Shown here: positions 1-9,579 of the stretch, piece after piece
How positions within the stretch are numbered: the stretch's first letter is position 1
Layout of the letters: each line of letters starts with the position of its first letter
From: CALHRB01 sp964473465
GTDB taxonomy: Bacteria; Bacteroidota; Ignavibacteria; Kapaibacteriales; UBA2268
Direction of reading: 5' to 3'
Assembly: GCA_964473465.1 (NCBI GenBank)
Contig: CAYYPE010000002.1
Location: forward strand, 124,001-188,000
DNA: 64,000 bases
Position numbers and translations under genes: made by a program
Notes under the pieces: model-generated
The model's database searches: none
The model's input: only the letters and a program-made list of their open reading frames with translations
What the model was told of the DNA's origin: nothing

Positions 1-1
1 C

Positions 2-3000
2 TATCCTCAGGTTTATGATACAACCTATGATGTCGCTCGAAGGGCTACTGACAAAGATAGATTTGTTATATCGGGCGAGGTTACGGGCCGTCAGACAGAC
101 AGAATATCGCTTGGAGCTTTCAATATGCCTCAGGGAAGCGTCCGAGTTACTCTTGACGGCGTTCCATTAAGAGAATATGAAGATTATGTAGTTGACTATT
201 ATTCCGGAACTCTTACTTTACGAAATCAAAGAGCTTCACTCCCGAATGCAAATTTGCGGATTGAATACGAAGCTAATGATATATTCAATATTTCTACCCG
301 AACCCTACTCGGCATGAGGGCTGATTATCAGCTGTTCCGCTCACGATCTGTGGATGCTGCTCTGGGTGGAACTTTTATGTTTTATAATCAATCTGCTTTG
401 ATTGACAGAGTCCGTCTTGGCGAAGAACCTGTCTCCAACTCAATGTTCGGGTTCGATGCAAAACTGAACTGGGATGCACCATTTCTGACGAAAATGCTTG
501 ATGCACTTCCGTTTTATGATACAAAAGCCCAATCCTCATTCAATGCCCGCGGAGAATGGGCAATGATTCTGCCTGAACCGAACAAAAGAAGGTCCGAAGT
601 GACAACAGATTACAACGAGCCAGTGGTTTATATTGATGATTTCGAAGGAGCCCAAAGGTATATATCCCTTAGTCTTTCACCGAGTCAATGGATTCACTCC
701 TCCCAACCGCAGGATTCTTCGATAGCAGAATCTGATTCATCAAGAGCATTATATCGTGGCAAAATTTTCTGGTACCAGAGATTTTTACCCCACGTTCCGA
801 TTAGGGATGTATATCCAAAAAAACAATTCATTCAGGGCAGAGCAAATTTAAGCCCTCTCTATATTGTATTTAATCCCTACGAAAGAGGCATATATAACAA
901 AAATACTGATTTTCGTGATACATTGAATCCAGAATTTAAGCCAGACAGTGCCCAAATATTTTTCAACAACAATACAGAGAAAATCTGGGGTGGATTTCAA
1001 AGGCTTTTCTCTTCCTTTAATACTAATTTCGACACAGAAAATATAGAATTCATAGAAATAATGATGAACGTCCAGCAATATGAACAAGGTAAAACCAAAA
1101 TGTTCATTGACCTTGGTCAAATTAGCGAGGACGTCATACCAAACGGACGATTAGATACCGAAGACGGAATAACCGAAGCAAGTCCTTTCCCGAACGGTAT
1201 TATTGATCAGGGGGAAGATATTGGTATTGATGCTATGACAAATCAAAAAGAAAAGGAAAACTATCCATGGCCACTCAATCTGGAAAAAGACCCTTCAAAA
1301 GATGATTATTCATTCAGTTTCACTCAGGATGATAACGAAAGAGTTGAAAATGATTTCAGGTTTTATAATAATTTTGAAGGAAATGCAATTTCTGAACTAG
1401 GTCAGTTCCCCGATCAGGAAGTGCTTAATAAAAATAACGGCCAAACAATTGTCGAAGGAAATGATTACTATTCCTACGAAATTGATTTAACGCCAAATCC
1501 ATTGGTAAATAAACAAATTGTTGGTGGTAATCCCGATAAAGGATGGTTCCTCTATAGAATACCAATCCGCTCCCCCTCAAGAAAAGTTGGTAATCCAAGC
1601 TTTGCAAATATTCAATATGCCCGGGTCTGGGTCAAAGGAGGTTTAGCCAAAATAGCTGTTGTGGATTGGCGATTGCTCGGTTCTCAATGGCAAAGAATTA
1701 ATAATATACAGGCAGGTGTTTCTCCTGATGACAGTGTGCTTCAGGTGGCATTTGTAAACTTAGAAGAAAATGGCGATGCCCCTGATTTTTATAATCTTCC
1801 TCCGGGAGTTCAACCTCCAAGACAAATAGGAAATCAGGCTTATTATGACGACATAAGATTGAATGAGCAATCATTATCGCTTAAAGTAAAGAATTTAAGA
1901 TATTGCGACGAAAGGATGGCTGTCAGGTATTTCAGACCTCTTGATATATTCTACTACAAAACATTGAAATTTTTCATTCACGGTGATGGCTCTATGCCCG
2001 ACAATATAGTAGCCGGTGCTATACCAAAAGCCTATGCCTTCATTCGCTTCGGAATTGACTCAATGAATTACTATGAATACAGGCGTCCGCTGGTTCGGGA
2101 CTGGCAAAACATTGAAATAAATTTAGCAGACCTAACAGCAGTAAAGCAGATTCGTGATTCTCTTGGACAATATCAAAGACTGACATTTCCAGTGCCAAAT
2201 GATCCGCTTGCTTCATTTTCTATCAGAGGTAATCCCGTTCTTACGAAAGTCCAGTTCTTCGGCTTTGGAATAGCCAATCCCTGCCAAAGATATCCGAATG
2301 AATTAACAACGACTATGTGGGTGAATGAACTAAGGTTACTAAGTCCTGAAAGTCGTGCTGATTGGGGTGCTTTGGCATCAACGGAATTAAAACTTGCTGA
2401 CCTTGGAACTGTTAATGCTAATTTCACGCACACAAAACCGAATTTCCATAGACTCGAAGAGCGTTTTGGGAATAGAATATCCGGAACAAACTGGACGGTA
2501 ACAATGCAGGGAAACGTTGATAAATTTGCCCCAAAAGCTTTCAAGGAAATGAGGATACCGATAACTTATACCCACTCAGAATTTCTGGAGGATCCGGAAT
2601 TTGTTGCCAACGGCGATATTAATCTTAATGCAGCAGCTGAAACAGCCAGACAAAATGCTCTTAATCAGGGTCTTAGCGAACAGCAGGCTAATGAGATAGC
2701 TAATGCAACCAGAACACGCTCTCAAACATTGAAGATTCAGGATAGCTGGGCATTAACAGGTGTGCGTCTTGGAATCCCTATTGATCACTGGACAATCAGA
2801 GAAACATTGAATAAGCTGACTTTTGGTTATTCCTATTCACAGGAATTTGAGCGTTCACCTGTTGTAGCAGAAAGATTTAACTGGATGTGGATTCTAACTA
2901 CCCAATATGCCGCCACAATTTCGGAATTGCTTGCGGTTCAACCATTAAAATGGGCAAAGTCAATACCGATACTTGAGGACTATAGTGATTGGAAATTCAA

Positions 3001-4945
3001 CCCCTTACCCTCGAATTTCAGTGCCAGTCTAAATATGACAAGGCGACGAACAACAGAACAATCAAGATTTCTACCCTTCCCGAGTCCCGTTCTCCGAGAT
3101 TTCTCTATTCAGAGACAGGCACAATTGTCGTGGAGATTATCTCAGGGTGGAATTTTAAGTCCAATAATTGATTATTCCGTCAATACATCGTCGTCACTTG
3201 TGCCCTTTGAACTTGACGAGAATGGGAAACAGAGAAGTTCAAGCGAATTGACCAAACTTATACTCTTCAATAATGGTAAAATCCTTGAGTTCGGGGTAAA
3301 TAACATTCATACTCAGACTGTAACGATTAATTTCCGTCCAAAACTTCCACTCGGAAATATCAATAAATTTTTGGAAACTACAGGTTCATTCATAACAACT
3401 TATAATTGGAGTAATCCAATGCAACCTGATCCTGCTATAGCTGATATTGTGAAATCTGCCAACTGGAATAACAGTATTAGATTGAACAACAGCTTTAGAT
3501 TGAAAAGTCTTGCCGACGGTTGGTTTGGTGTTGTAGATCAACGCTCTACTCCAATGAGAATTCCAAAAGATACAACATCAAAGGGAATTCTGCATTCCAT
3601 TGGGATGGTTTTCAAAACCATTTTTCTTGATTACGAAAAGTTAGATTTTAATTTTAATCAAAGTTCTTCATCGGTCAATCCCGGTGTATTTGGTGGAACA
3701 GGTTTCGATAATTTCTGGGCAAGAGGTTTACTCGGAAGAAGAGATGAATTACCTTTTGGACCGAGCTTTGCATATCAGCTTGGCTTAATTGAGCATCCAC
3801 ACGGAAGTTTTTCGTTAAAACCCTCAAGTAGGTTCCCGTTTTTCCGTTCAGAGGTTAATCCGGGTCTGAGACCGCCCAATGCTATTCTTCAGGAAAATTT
3901 CACTCAACGCACAGGACTTGAAATAAGAACCAACAGACCTCTATGGGAGGGTGCTGTTTTAGATTTAAGCTGGAGAAGCGATCTTACATTTAATAAAAAT
4001 CAGACAGTGCTGACAAATGCACAGGGCGTTCCAAACTTCACTAACGTAATCGCAAATGAATCATTCTCAAGATCTTCTCTTTCCTTACCAACATTTTTTG
4101 GATTAAATCTATTTAATAACACAATCGAAAATGTTGTTAACCTCTACAATGAACAAAAACAGGTTATTTTAGCTTCAAATGTTGATACTGTTACCAAAAA
4201 TCAATTGCTTCTAAATGCTCTTGCAGATGCTTTCCGCAAGGGATTGGAAATTCCCGGATTCTTTGGAGGAAATATCGGTAGATACCTGCCTGCTATTAAC
4301 TGGGCTATCAGGTGGGAAGGATTGGAAAAATGGGGAATTTTTCAGGGAATTGGAGCAAGAAGAATTTCATTCGAACATATTTATACTTCGAAATACACCG
4401 AAAACTCACTAATTGATGACAACGGCAGAACAATTCAAGCCCAGCAAATTCAGCAGGGTTTTCAGCCTATGATAGGCATCACAATGGCATTCGACGAAAA
4501 AATATTCAAAGGCAACCTTACTGCTACTGCAAGATATTCCTCGACCAATGCTTTTCAGCTAATGTCCTCGAACCGATCTACAATAACAAGGCAATCAACG
4601 GACGAAATCCAGATTCAGGCAAGTTATACTTTGAGAGGCTTTGATTTTCCATTCTTCAATCTTACTATACAGAACGACCTTGAATTTAGTTTCCTTGCTT
4701 CAGTTAAGAATAACGTCAGGGATACTTACGATGTTCTGGACTATAAAGATGAGAATGGAAGAAGACTCGACGGAAACACACAAATCACTATCGAACCAAG
4801 GGCAAGATATGCTATGAGTAACCGTGTTTCGGCATCCTTCTTCTTCAGGTATGAAGGCACTTTCACATCAGGTGCGGCAAATCCCGGCTATAGCACTACT
4901 CAGGTAGGGCTCGACATTAGAATTTCAATAGCCGGCGGCAGATAG
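2..4945 (+). CDS. sprA: Cell surface protein SprA, T9SS outer-membrane translocon, 3' part
   Basis: The reading frame is open from base 2, so the gene begins before the window; the ATG at 125 is internal. About 1,647 codons are present, whereas SprA proteins are usually about 2,400 residues, so roughly the C-terminal two thirds is seen. SprA forms the very large outer-membrane barrel through which T9SS cargo leaves the periplasm. The visible part has SprA-type features: long beta-rich stretches, aromatic-alternating strands and a final strand ending in IRISIAGGR just before the TAG. It meets the next gene tail to tail with 14 bases between stops. The family call rests on overall resemblance and on the many T9SS cargo proteins in the window. 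Confidence 0.88.
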   Translation, partial: YPQVYDTTYDVARRATDKDRFVISGEVTGRQTDRISLGAFNMPQGSVRVTLDGVPLREYEDYVVDYYSGTLTLRNQRASLPNANLRIEYEANDIFNISTRTLLGMRADYQLFRSRSVDAALGGTFMFYNQSALIDRVRLGEEPVSNSMFGFDAKLNWDAPFLTKMLDALPFYDTKAQSSFNARGEWAMILPEPNKRRSEVTTDYNEPVVYIDDFEGAQRYISLSLSPSQWIHSSQPQDSSIAESDSSRALYRGKIFWYQRFLPHVPIRDVYPKKQFIQGRANLSPLYIVFNPYERGIYNKNTDFRDTLNPEFKPDSAQIFFNNNTEKIWGGFQRLFSSFNTNFDTENIEFIEIMMNVQQYEQGKTKMFIDLGQISEDVIPNGRLDTEDGITEASPFPNGIIDQGEDIGIDAMTNQKEKENYPWPLNLEKDPSKDDYSFSFTQDDNERVENDFRFYNNFEGNAISELGQFPDQEVLNKNNGQTIVEGNDYYSYEIDLTPNPLVNKQIVGGNPDKGWFLYRIPIRSPSRKVGNPSFANIQYARVWVKGGLAKIAVVDWRLLGSQWQRINNIQAGVSPDDSVLQVAFVNLEENGDAPDFYNLPPGVQPPRQIGNQAYYDDIRLNEQSLSLKVKNLRYCDERMAVRYFRPLDIFYYKTLKFFIHGDGSMPDNIVAGAIPKAYAFIRFGIDSMNYYEYRRPLVRDWQNIEINLADLTAVKQIRDSLGQYQRLTFPVPNDPLASFSIRGNPVLTKVQFFGFGIANPCQRYPNELTTTMWVNELRLLSPESRADWGALASTELKLADLGTVNANFTHTKPNFHRLEERFGNRISGTNWTVTMQGNVDKFAPKAFKEMRIPITYTHSEFLEDPEFVANGDINLNAAAETARQNALNQGLSEQQANEIANATRTRSQTLKIQDSWALTGVRLGIPIDHWTIRETLNKLTFGYSYSQEFERSPVVAERFNWMWILTTQYAATISELLAVQPLKWAKSIPILEDYSDWKFNPLPSNFSASLNMTRRRTTEQSRFLPFPSPVLRDFSIQRQAQLSWRLSQGGILSPIIDYSVNTSSSLVPFELDENGKQRSSSELTKLILFNNGKILEFGVNNIHTQTVTINFRPKLPLGNINKFLETTGSFITTYNWSNPMQPDPAIADIVKSANWNNSIRLNNSFRLKSLADGWFGVVDQRSTPMRIPKDTTSKGILHSIGMVFKTIFLDYEKLDFNFNQSSSSVNPGVFGGTGFDNFWARGLLGRRDELPFGPSFAYQLGLIEHPHGSFSLKPSSRFPFFRSEVNPGLRPPNAILQENFTQRTGLEIRTNRPLWEGAVLDLSWRSDLTFNKNQTVLTNAQGVPNFTNVIANESFSRSSLSLPTFFGLNLFNNTIENVVNLYNEQKQVILASNVDTVTKNQLLLNALADAFRKGLEIPGFFGGNIGRYLPAINWAIRWEGLEKWGIFQGIGARRISFEHIYTSKYTENSLIDDNGRTIQAQQIQQGFQPMIGITMAFDEKIFKGNLTATARYSSTNAFQLMSSNRSTITRQSTDEIQIQASYTLRGFDFPFFNLTIQNDLEFSFLASVKNNVRDTYDVLDYKDENGRRLDGNTQITIEPRARYAMSNRVSASFFFRYEGTFTSGAANPGYSTTQVGLDIRISIAGGR

Positions 4946-4959
4946 TTTTGTTCTTCAAA

Positions 4960-7167
4960 TCAGTTTTTTATTTTAAGGAAGGTCATTATCCTGTCCCTTA
5001 TCCTGAGGAAAAATATCCCTTCTGGGAAATTTGAAATATCAATTCTAAATTCAGAACTGATTAAATCAAATTGATTACTATACATTCTTTCACCAATACT
5101 ATTATAAATTATAACTTCGTTCATTCCGCTTAAATCGCTTCCATTATTAGAAACGAGAATATAATTCTCAGCGGGAATGGGTTTAATGATATACTCTGAA
5201 AGATTATCAAAATTCACAGAATTTATAACATTACCAACTAAACTGATTGTTGGATTGACTTGTGAGTTCGAAACAAAATTGACCTTTGCCGTTTTGGATC
5301 CCGCTGTGGTTGGTTGAAATCTCAACATTAAATCAGAAGACTCATTTGGTTTAAGAATCAGTGGTAATGTCAAACTCTGTAGCTCAAATTCACTGGCGTC
5401 AGTTCCGGATATATACGCCTGAGTAATTTCTAAATCAATATTTCCGGTATTTTTAATTACCCCTTTTAGTAAAGTATCTTTGCTTGACCCAATGTTGACA
5501 GAACCAAAATCAAGATAAGAGCTTAGGAGTGTCAAAACAGCATAATTTTCACCTGATCTGATGGTAAGCTTTGCCGTTCGTGAAGTTCTTGTGCCACAAT
5601 TATTTTTTACAACGCAGGAATAATTTCCGGCATCAGTCGGCTTTACTTTTTTAATAATCAGAGTTTTACCAGTTTCATCGGGTAAATCCACACCATTTTT
5701 TTGCCATTGGTAATCGGGCAAAGTTCCTGTGGCATCGCAGGTGAAAGAAACATCGGTGCCTTCTTCGACAAACTGGTCTTGTGGTTGTGTAGTGATTGTT
5801 GGCGGCACATCAACTGTCAGCTTCACTTCGTTGGATGTTACCGGTGGGGGACAGGCTCCGGAGATATGAGCAGAATATAAACCAGCATCGGATTCCTTGA
5901 CATTTTCTATGGTATATGTATCGCCAGTGGCATTATCAATGCTTACTCCGTTCTTTCTCCAACGGATAGAGATATTAAACCCTTCTGCCTTAACCGAAAA
6001 TGTAACTTTTTCTCCAAGACAAACTTTAACCGGTTCAGGTTGAGTTACTATTTTTGGAGGCTGTTTTAATTCAAGTTTTGCAGTCTCACTGAAGATTGGT
6101 TCTCCGCAGTCTCCGGTTACTTTTACTTTATAAAATCCTGTATCTGAAGGCTTTGGTGAGAAAATATAATAAGTTGGTAATGTTGCATTTGGGATGATAT
6201 TGTCGTTTTTATACCATTGATACCTAAGGTTAACCCCCACTGCTGAACAAGAAAAGACAGCGGAATACCCTTCGCAAACGCTTTGTTTTTCGGGGTGTTT
6301 GGTTATACTTGTTCCGGGCAGAATAGTGAAACTTGCATTGCTGACATCGTTAATCATTGGATTGGAAGCATCAGAAATTCTGATTCTGTAAGTCGAACCG
6401 GGATCTATCGTTGTAGGTATAGTCCAACTGAATTTTTTGGTCAGAGCTGGATAGTTATCAACTAATTCAAAAGGAAAAAAATTACCATCATCGGGCGAAA
6501 GCTCGATTTTTACAAAAGAAACCTCGCTGTAGTTCCAAGTTATATCAATCTTTGAACCCATACACAGGCTTTCCCCGCCGTCAGGATAGGTAAGAGTAAC
6601 GCTCTGTGCAGGTGCAACTATGATTTCTTTCACCTGCATCCAGTTCCATTCATCGCCACTTGCCTTCCCATTATTATTTGAAGCCAATCCCACAGCTCTC
6701 AGGTAATATGTTCCGGGTTCGGATGGTGCAGTCCAGTTGAATGAGAAAGAAACACTTCCTCCGTTAAGTTGCTTTGGCACAGTATGAGTTAATTCAGAAG
6801 GATTACCCGCTAACTTCAATCCCGAACCGGTTCCGGGAGATAATGTTCCTGCATTAACTCCGGGTGATTGCGTTGGCGAGGTCTTCACTCCAATATTAAT
6901 TCCTGAATAGGTTAAACTCGGGTGCGAAAGAGTTACCGTAAAAGTTGTTACAGAATTTGGTAGAACGGTAAAACTTCCAGTTTGGCTCGAAACGCTTAGA
7001 TTAACGTTAGAGCTTGAACCACCATGGCAATTTCCACATCCCTCTGAAGAAGTAGAGGTTCTTCCGGTTTTTCCGTCTGCATCAGCATAAAGATAAAGAG
7101 TGAAAGCTATTATCAAACTTGATAAGAGAATAAAAACAAGAGAATATCTGATATTTTTATTTTTCAT
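4960..7167 (-). CDS. Secreted choice-of-anchor V / multi-Ig protein with T9SS sorting domain
   Basis: This 735-residue exported protein starts with a signal anchor (about residues 8-28) followed by a GRTSTSSEGCGNCHGG segment. That segment matches the start of the choice-of-anchor V family and contains a CxxCH pattern. After the anchor-V domain (to about 185) come Ig-like or PKD-like domains with WYKN, WRKNG and WQKNG cores at about 310, 400 and 485. A choice-of-anchor D (HYDIN-like) segment at about 545-640 begins LDFGSVNIGSS. The last 75 residues form a T9SS type-A sorting domain (IYNSIGERMYSNQ, then GIFFLRIRD). The protein is probably a large adhesin-like surface protein. Whether the CxxCH binds haem is undetermined; the motif is a family hallmark, and no cytochrome c fold is evident. 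Confidence 0.8.
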   Translation of the reverse strand: MKNKNIRYSLVFILLSSLIIAFTLYLYADADGKTGRTSTSSEGCGNCHGGSSSNVNLSVSSQTGSFTVLPNSVTTFTVTLSHPSLTYSGINIGVKTSPTQSPGVNAGTLSPGTGSGLKLAGNPSELTHTVPKQLNGGSVSFSFNWTAPSEPGTYYLRAVGLASNNNGKASGDEWNWMQVKEIIVAPAQSVTLTYPDGGESLCMGSKIDITWNYSEVSFVKIELSPDDGNFFPFELVDNYPALTKKFSWTIPTTIDPGSTYRIRISDASNPMINDVSNASFTILPGTSITKHPEKQSVCEGYSAVFSCSAVGVNLRYQWYKNDNIIPNATLPTYYIFSPKPSDTGFYKVKVTGDCGEPIFSETAKLELKQPPKIVTQPEPVKVCLGEKVTFSVKAEGFNISIRWRKNGVSIDNATGDTYTIENVKESDAGLYSAHISGACPPPVTSNEVKLTVDVPPTITTQPQDQFVEEGTDVSFTCDATGTLPDYQWQKNGVDLPDETGKTLIIKKVKPTDAGNYSCVVKNNCGTRTSRTAKLTIRSGENYAVLTLLSSYLDFGSVNIGSSKDTLLKGVIKNTGNIDLEITQAYISGTDASEFELQSLTLPLILKPNESSDLMLRFQPTTAGSKTAKVNFVSNSQVNPTISLVGNVINSVNFDNLSEYIIKPIPAENYILVSNNGSDLSGMNEVIIYNSIGERMYSNQFDLISSEFRIDISNFPEGIFFLRIRDRIMTFLKIKN

Positions 7168-7256
7168 TTTTCATTTTAACTCCCTAAAAATTATTTTGTA
7201 ACTTACAAATTTTTAGTCATTTATGCAAGATGTCAAAAGGGAATTTATTCTAAAAA

Positions 7257-8156
7257 TCAATACCCAAGGGTTTTCAAAGTATGAGGGTCATTTCTCCAGT
7301 TTTCTTTGAGCTTTACAAAAAGTTCAAGAAAGACAGAAGTTCCAAGGTGTTTTTCGATGGCAATTCTTGCATTTTCCCCAAGAATTTTTAATTTTTTCCC
7401 GTTTTCCCCTATGATTATACCTTTGTGAGAGTTTTTTTCAACTAAAATATCTGCCGAAATAAACCATTTGCCTCTCTTTCTTTCTTTGAACTCATTAATA
7501 ACAACCTCAGTTGAAAAGGGTATTTCATCGTGATAGGAAAAGAAAATAATTTCTCTTATGATTTCCGAAACGAAAAATCGTTCGTTTAAATCTGAGATGT
7601 TTTCCGGGTCATAATAAAAAGGAGATTCAGGTAAATACTTTACTATTGTGCTGATTACTTCGGTAAATGAGTTTCCTTTCACAGCTGAAATTGGTATGAT
7701 TTCATCAAATATCTTCATATTGCTGAATTTCTCGATTATCGGTAAGATACTCTTTGGACTGCTCAGCAAATCAATTTTGTTGATGACAAGAATTTTTGTC
7801 CTTTCAATTTGCTTCAGGCTTTCGAAAAAGCTGGATATTAATTCGTTGCCTTCAATGTCAGCTTTGGTAATATCAATAAAAAAAGTAATGATATCACAGT
7901 CCTGCAACGACTCTTCAATATATCGTTTCATCGAATGATGAAGTTGGTATTTGGGCTCGAGCAAACCCGGATTATCATAAAAAACAATCTGATAATTATC
8001 AGTAGAATAAATACCGGTTAATCTCTTGCGGGTAGTTTGAGGTTTGGGGGTTACTATTGCAAGCTTTGAATCAAGAACCTTGTTCAAAAAAGTGGATTTA
8101 CCGGCGTTAGGCATACCAAGTATAGCAACAAAGCCAGCTCTTGTTTTGTCTGTCAC
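7257..8156 (-). CDS. era: GTPase Era
   Basis: The 299-residue protein is the ribosome-assembly GTPase Era, which binds the 3' end of 16S rRNA and helps small-subunit maturation. It has the P-loop GMPNAGKST near residue 15, a switch region with PQTTRKRLTG, the DNPG G3 motif, NKID (G4) near 128, and a C-terminal KH RNA-binding domain whose GENGKKLK loop is intact. Length is typical of the family. Its start overlaps the stop of the DUF3098 gene by 4 bases, so the two are translationally coupled. No signal or membrane segment is present. Confidence 0.97.
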   Translation of the reverse strand: MTDKTRAGFVAILGMPNAGKSTFLNKVLDSKLAIVTPKPQTTRKRLTGIYSTDNYQIVFYDNPGLLEPKYQLHHSMKRYIEESLQDCDIITFFIDITKADIEGNELISSFFESLKQIERTKILVINKIDLLSSPKSILPIIEKFSNMKIFDEIIPISAVKGNSFTEVISTIVKYLPESPFYYDPENISDLNERFFVSEIIREIIFFSYHDEIPFSTEVVINEFKERKRGKWFISADILVEKNSHKGIIIGENGKKLKILGENARIAIEKHLGTSVFLELFVKLKENWRNDPHTLKTLGY

Positions 8157-8485
8157 TGATTTTCTTCAGAAGTTGTTATGTCCTGAGGTTTTTTCTTGAA
8201 AACCATCATCAAACCGTAAGGGATAACCACGCAATATCCAATAACAAGTAAAATCGGTGCTACATAAATAGCAAGAGGATTATTCCATTTGCCCTGAGGT
8301 AAGGCTGGTTCCTCAGTGATTCCAGTTGCCATAAGTATATAACCAAGAATAATTATACCAATTCCTATAGCTAAAACAATATAATTCTGCCTTGTCAATG
8401 GAAATTGCCAGGCAACTTTGGTTTTTCCGCCTTTTTTCTGTGTTTTTAATTTATCAACTTTACCTTTTTGAACTTGTTTTGCCAT
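8153..8485 (-). CDS. DUF3098 small membrane protein
   Basis: This 110-residue protein has a lysine-rich N-terminal tail (residues 1-25) followed by two predicted transmembrane helices, at about 34-53 (starting YIVLAIGIGIIILGYIL) and about 72-95. The FPLTRQNY stretch before the first helix and the two-helix layout match the DUF3098 family, which is widespread in Bacteroidota and has no established function. The stop overlaps the era start, so it is the first gene of a two-gene operon. Confidence 0.8.
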   Translation of the reverse strand: MAKQVQKGKVDKLKTQKKGGKTKVAWQFPLTRQNYIVLAIGIGIIILGYILMATGITEEPALPQGKWNNPLAIYVAPILLVIGYCVVIPYGLMMVFKKKPQDITTSEENQ

Positions 8486-8624
8486 TTTTTACCTTTTTGA
8501 ACAAAAATAAGATTACAAATTTAAACAATAATAAAAAAAAAGATAATATTTTTTATAAATAAATCCAATAAGCTCAACGAAATTAGTAAATTTGTATTTT
8601 TAGAATAATTTAGATGAACTTCCT

Positions 8625-9536
8625 ATGTCTGAAGAACAAACAAATCAGGAGAAAAAAAAGGGGAAATTGTATCTTGTATCAACCCCTATCGGAAATTTTG
8701 ATGATATTACGATCAGAGCTATGAAAGTTCTCAAAGCCGCTGATATTGTTGTATGCGAAGAACCAAAAGTCGGTGCAAGAATTCTTCATAAATACAATTT
8801 AAAGCAAAAGATGGAATTACTTAACGAGCAGAACGAGTTCGAGAAAACCATTGATTTGATAAAGATGCTCGAATCTGGTTTGAATTTAGCTCTTATTTCT
8901 GATTGCGGAACTCCTGTATTTGCAGATCCGGGACTTATGCTCGTGCGTTCAGCCCTTTCGAAACAGATTGATATTGTTGTTGTCCCCGGGGTTACATCAA
9001 TTATGACTGCCTTGGTAAGAAGCGGATTCGACCTGAGTCAATTCCTTTATGCCGGATTCTTAAGCCGGGATAAACAGGAAAGAATCCTGCAGCTGAAAAG
9101 ATTGAAAAATGAAGCAAATACTGTAGTTCTTTTCGAAACACCTTACAGGCTCTTGCCTTTGCTCGAAGCTGCAAGCACTGTTATGCCTACCCGGAATGCA
9201 TATTTAGGATGCAATCTTACTATGCCATACGAAACGCACCACTATGGGACATTTGCAGAATTATATAATAAAATGAAAAATGAAAGGTTCAAGGGAGAAT
9301 TTGTTGTTTGCTTCGAAGGTGCCTCTCTCGACGAGGTTGTCCAAGAGAAAAATTATAAAGCTGAAAGAATAGAAAAATCACCTCAAAAAAAGAGACTAAT
9401 TAAAAGATCAGAAATGGGTGGCTCGAGGGATAGAAACAAGCCTTACCCAAAAAAAGGAGGGTCAAAATATCAATCAAAACCAAGGGATAATAGAAAAAGC
9501 TCATCAAGAAAGAGAATTGAAATAAAGAAAAAATAA
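8625..9536 (+). CDS. rsmI: 16S rRNA (cytidine-1402-2'-O)-methyltransferase RsmI with basic tail
   Basis: RsmI methylates the 2'-O of C1402 in the decoding centre of 16S rRNA, using SAM. The tetrapyrrole-methylase fold is recognisable by LYLVSTPIGNFDDITIRA near residue 16, the ISDCGTPVFADPG motif near 90 and VVPGVTSIMTAL near 120. The catalytic domain ends at about residue 240. Beyond it is a tail of about 60 residues, extremely rich in Lys, Arg and Ser, that is not part of the core family and is probably disordered and RNA-binding. The start ATG at 8625 gives the expected N-terminus. The gene is divergent from the DUF3098/era pair. Confidence 0.95.
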   Translation: MSEEQTNQEKKKGKLYLVSTPIGNFDDITIRAMKVLKAADIVVCEEPKVGARILHKYNLKQKMELLNEQNEFEKTIDLIKMLESGLNLALISDCGTPVFADPGLMLVRSALSKQIDIVVVPGVTSIMTALVRSGFDLSQFLYAGFLSRDKQERILQLKRLKNEANTVVLFETPYRLLPLLEAASTVMPTRNAYLGCNLTMPYETHHYGTFAELYNKMKNERFKGEFVVCFEGASLDEVVQEKNYKAERIEKSPQKKRLIKRSEMGGSRDRNKPYPKKGGSKYQSKPRDNRKSSSRKRIEIKKK

Positions 9537-9579
9537 TTATTTTCACACTCCGAAATTATTAATTTTTCATAGGTCTGTT

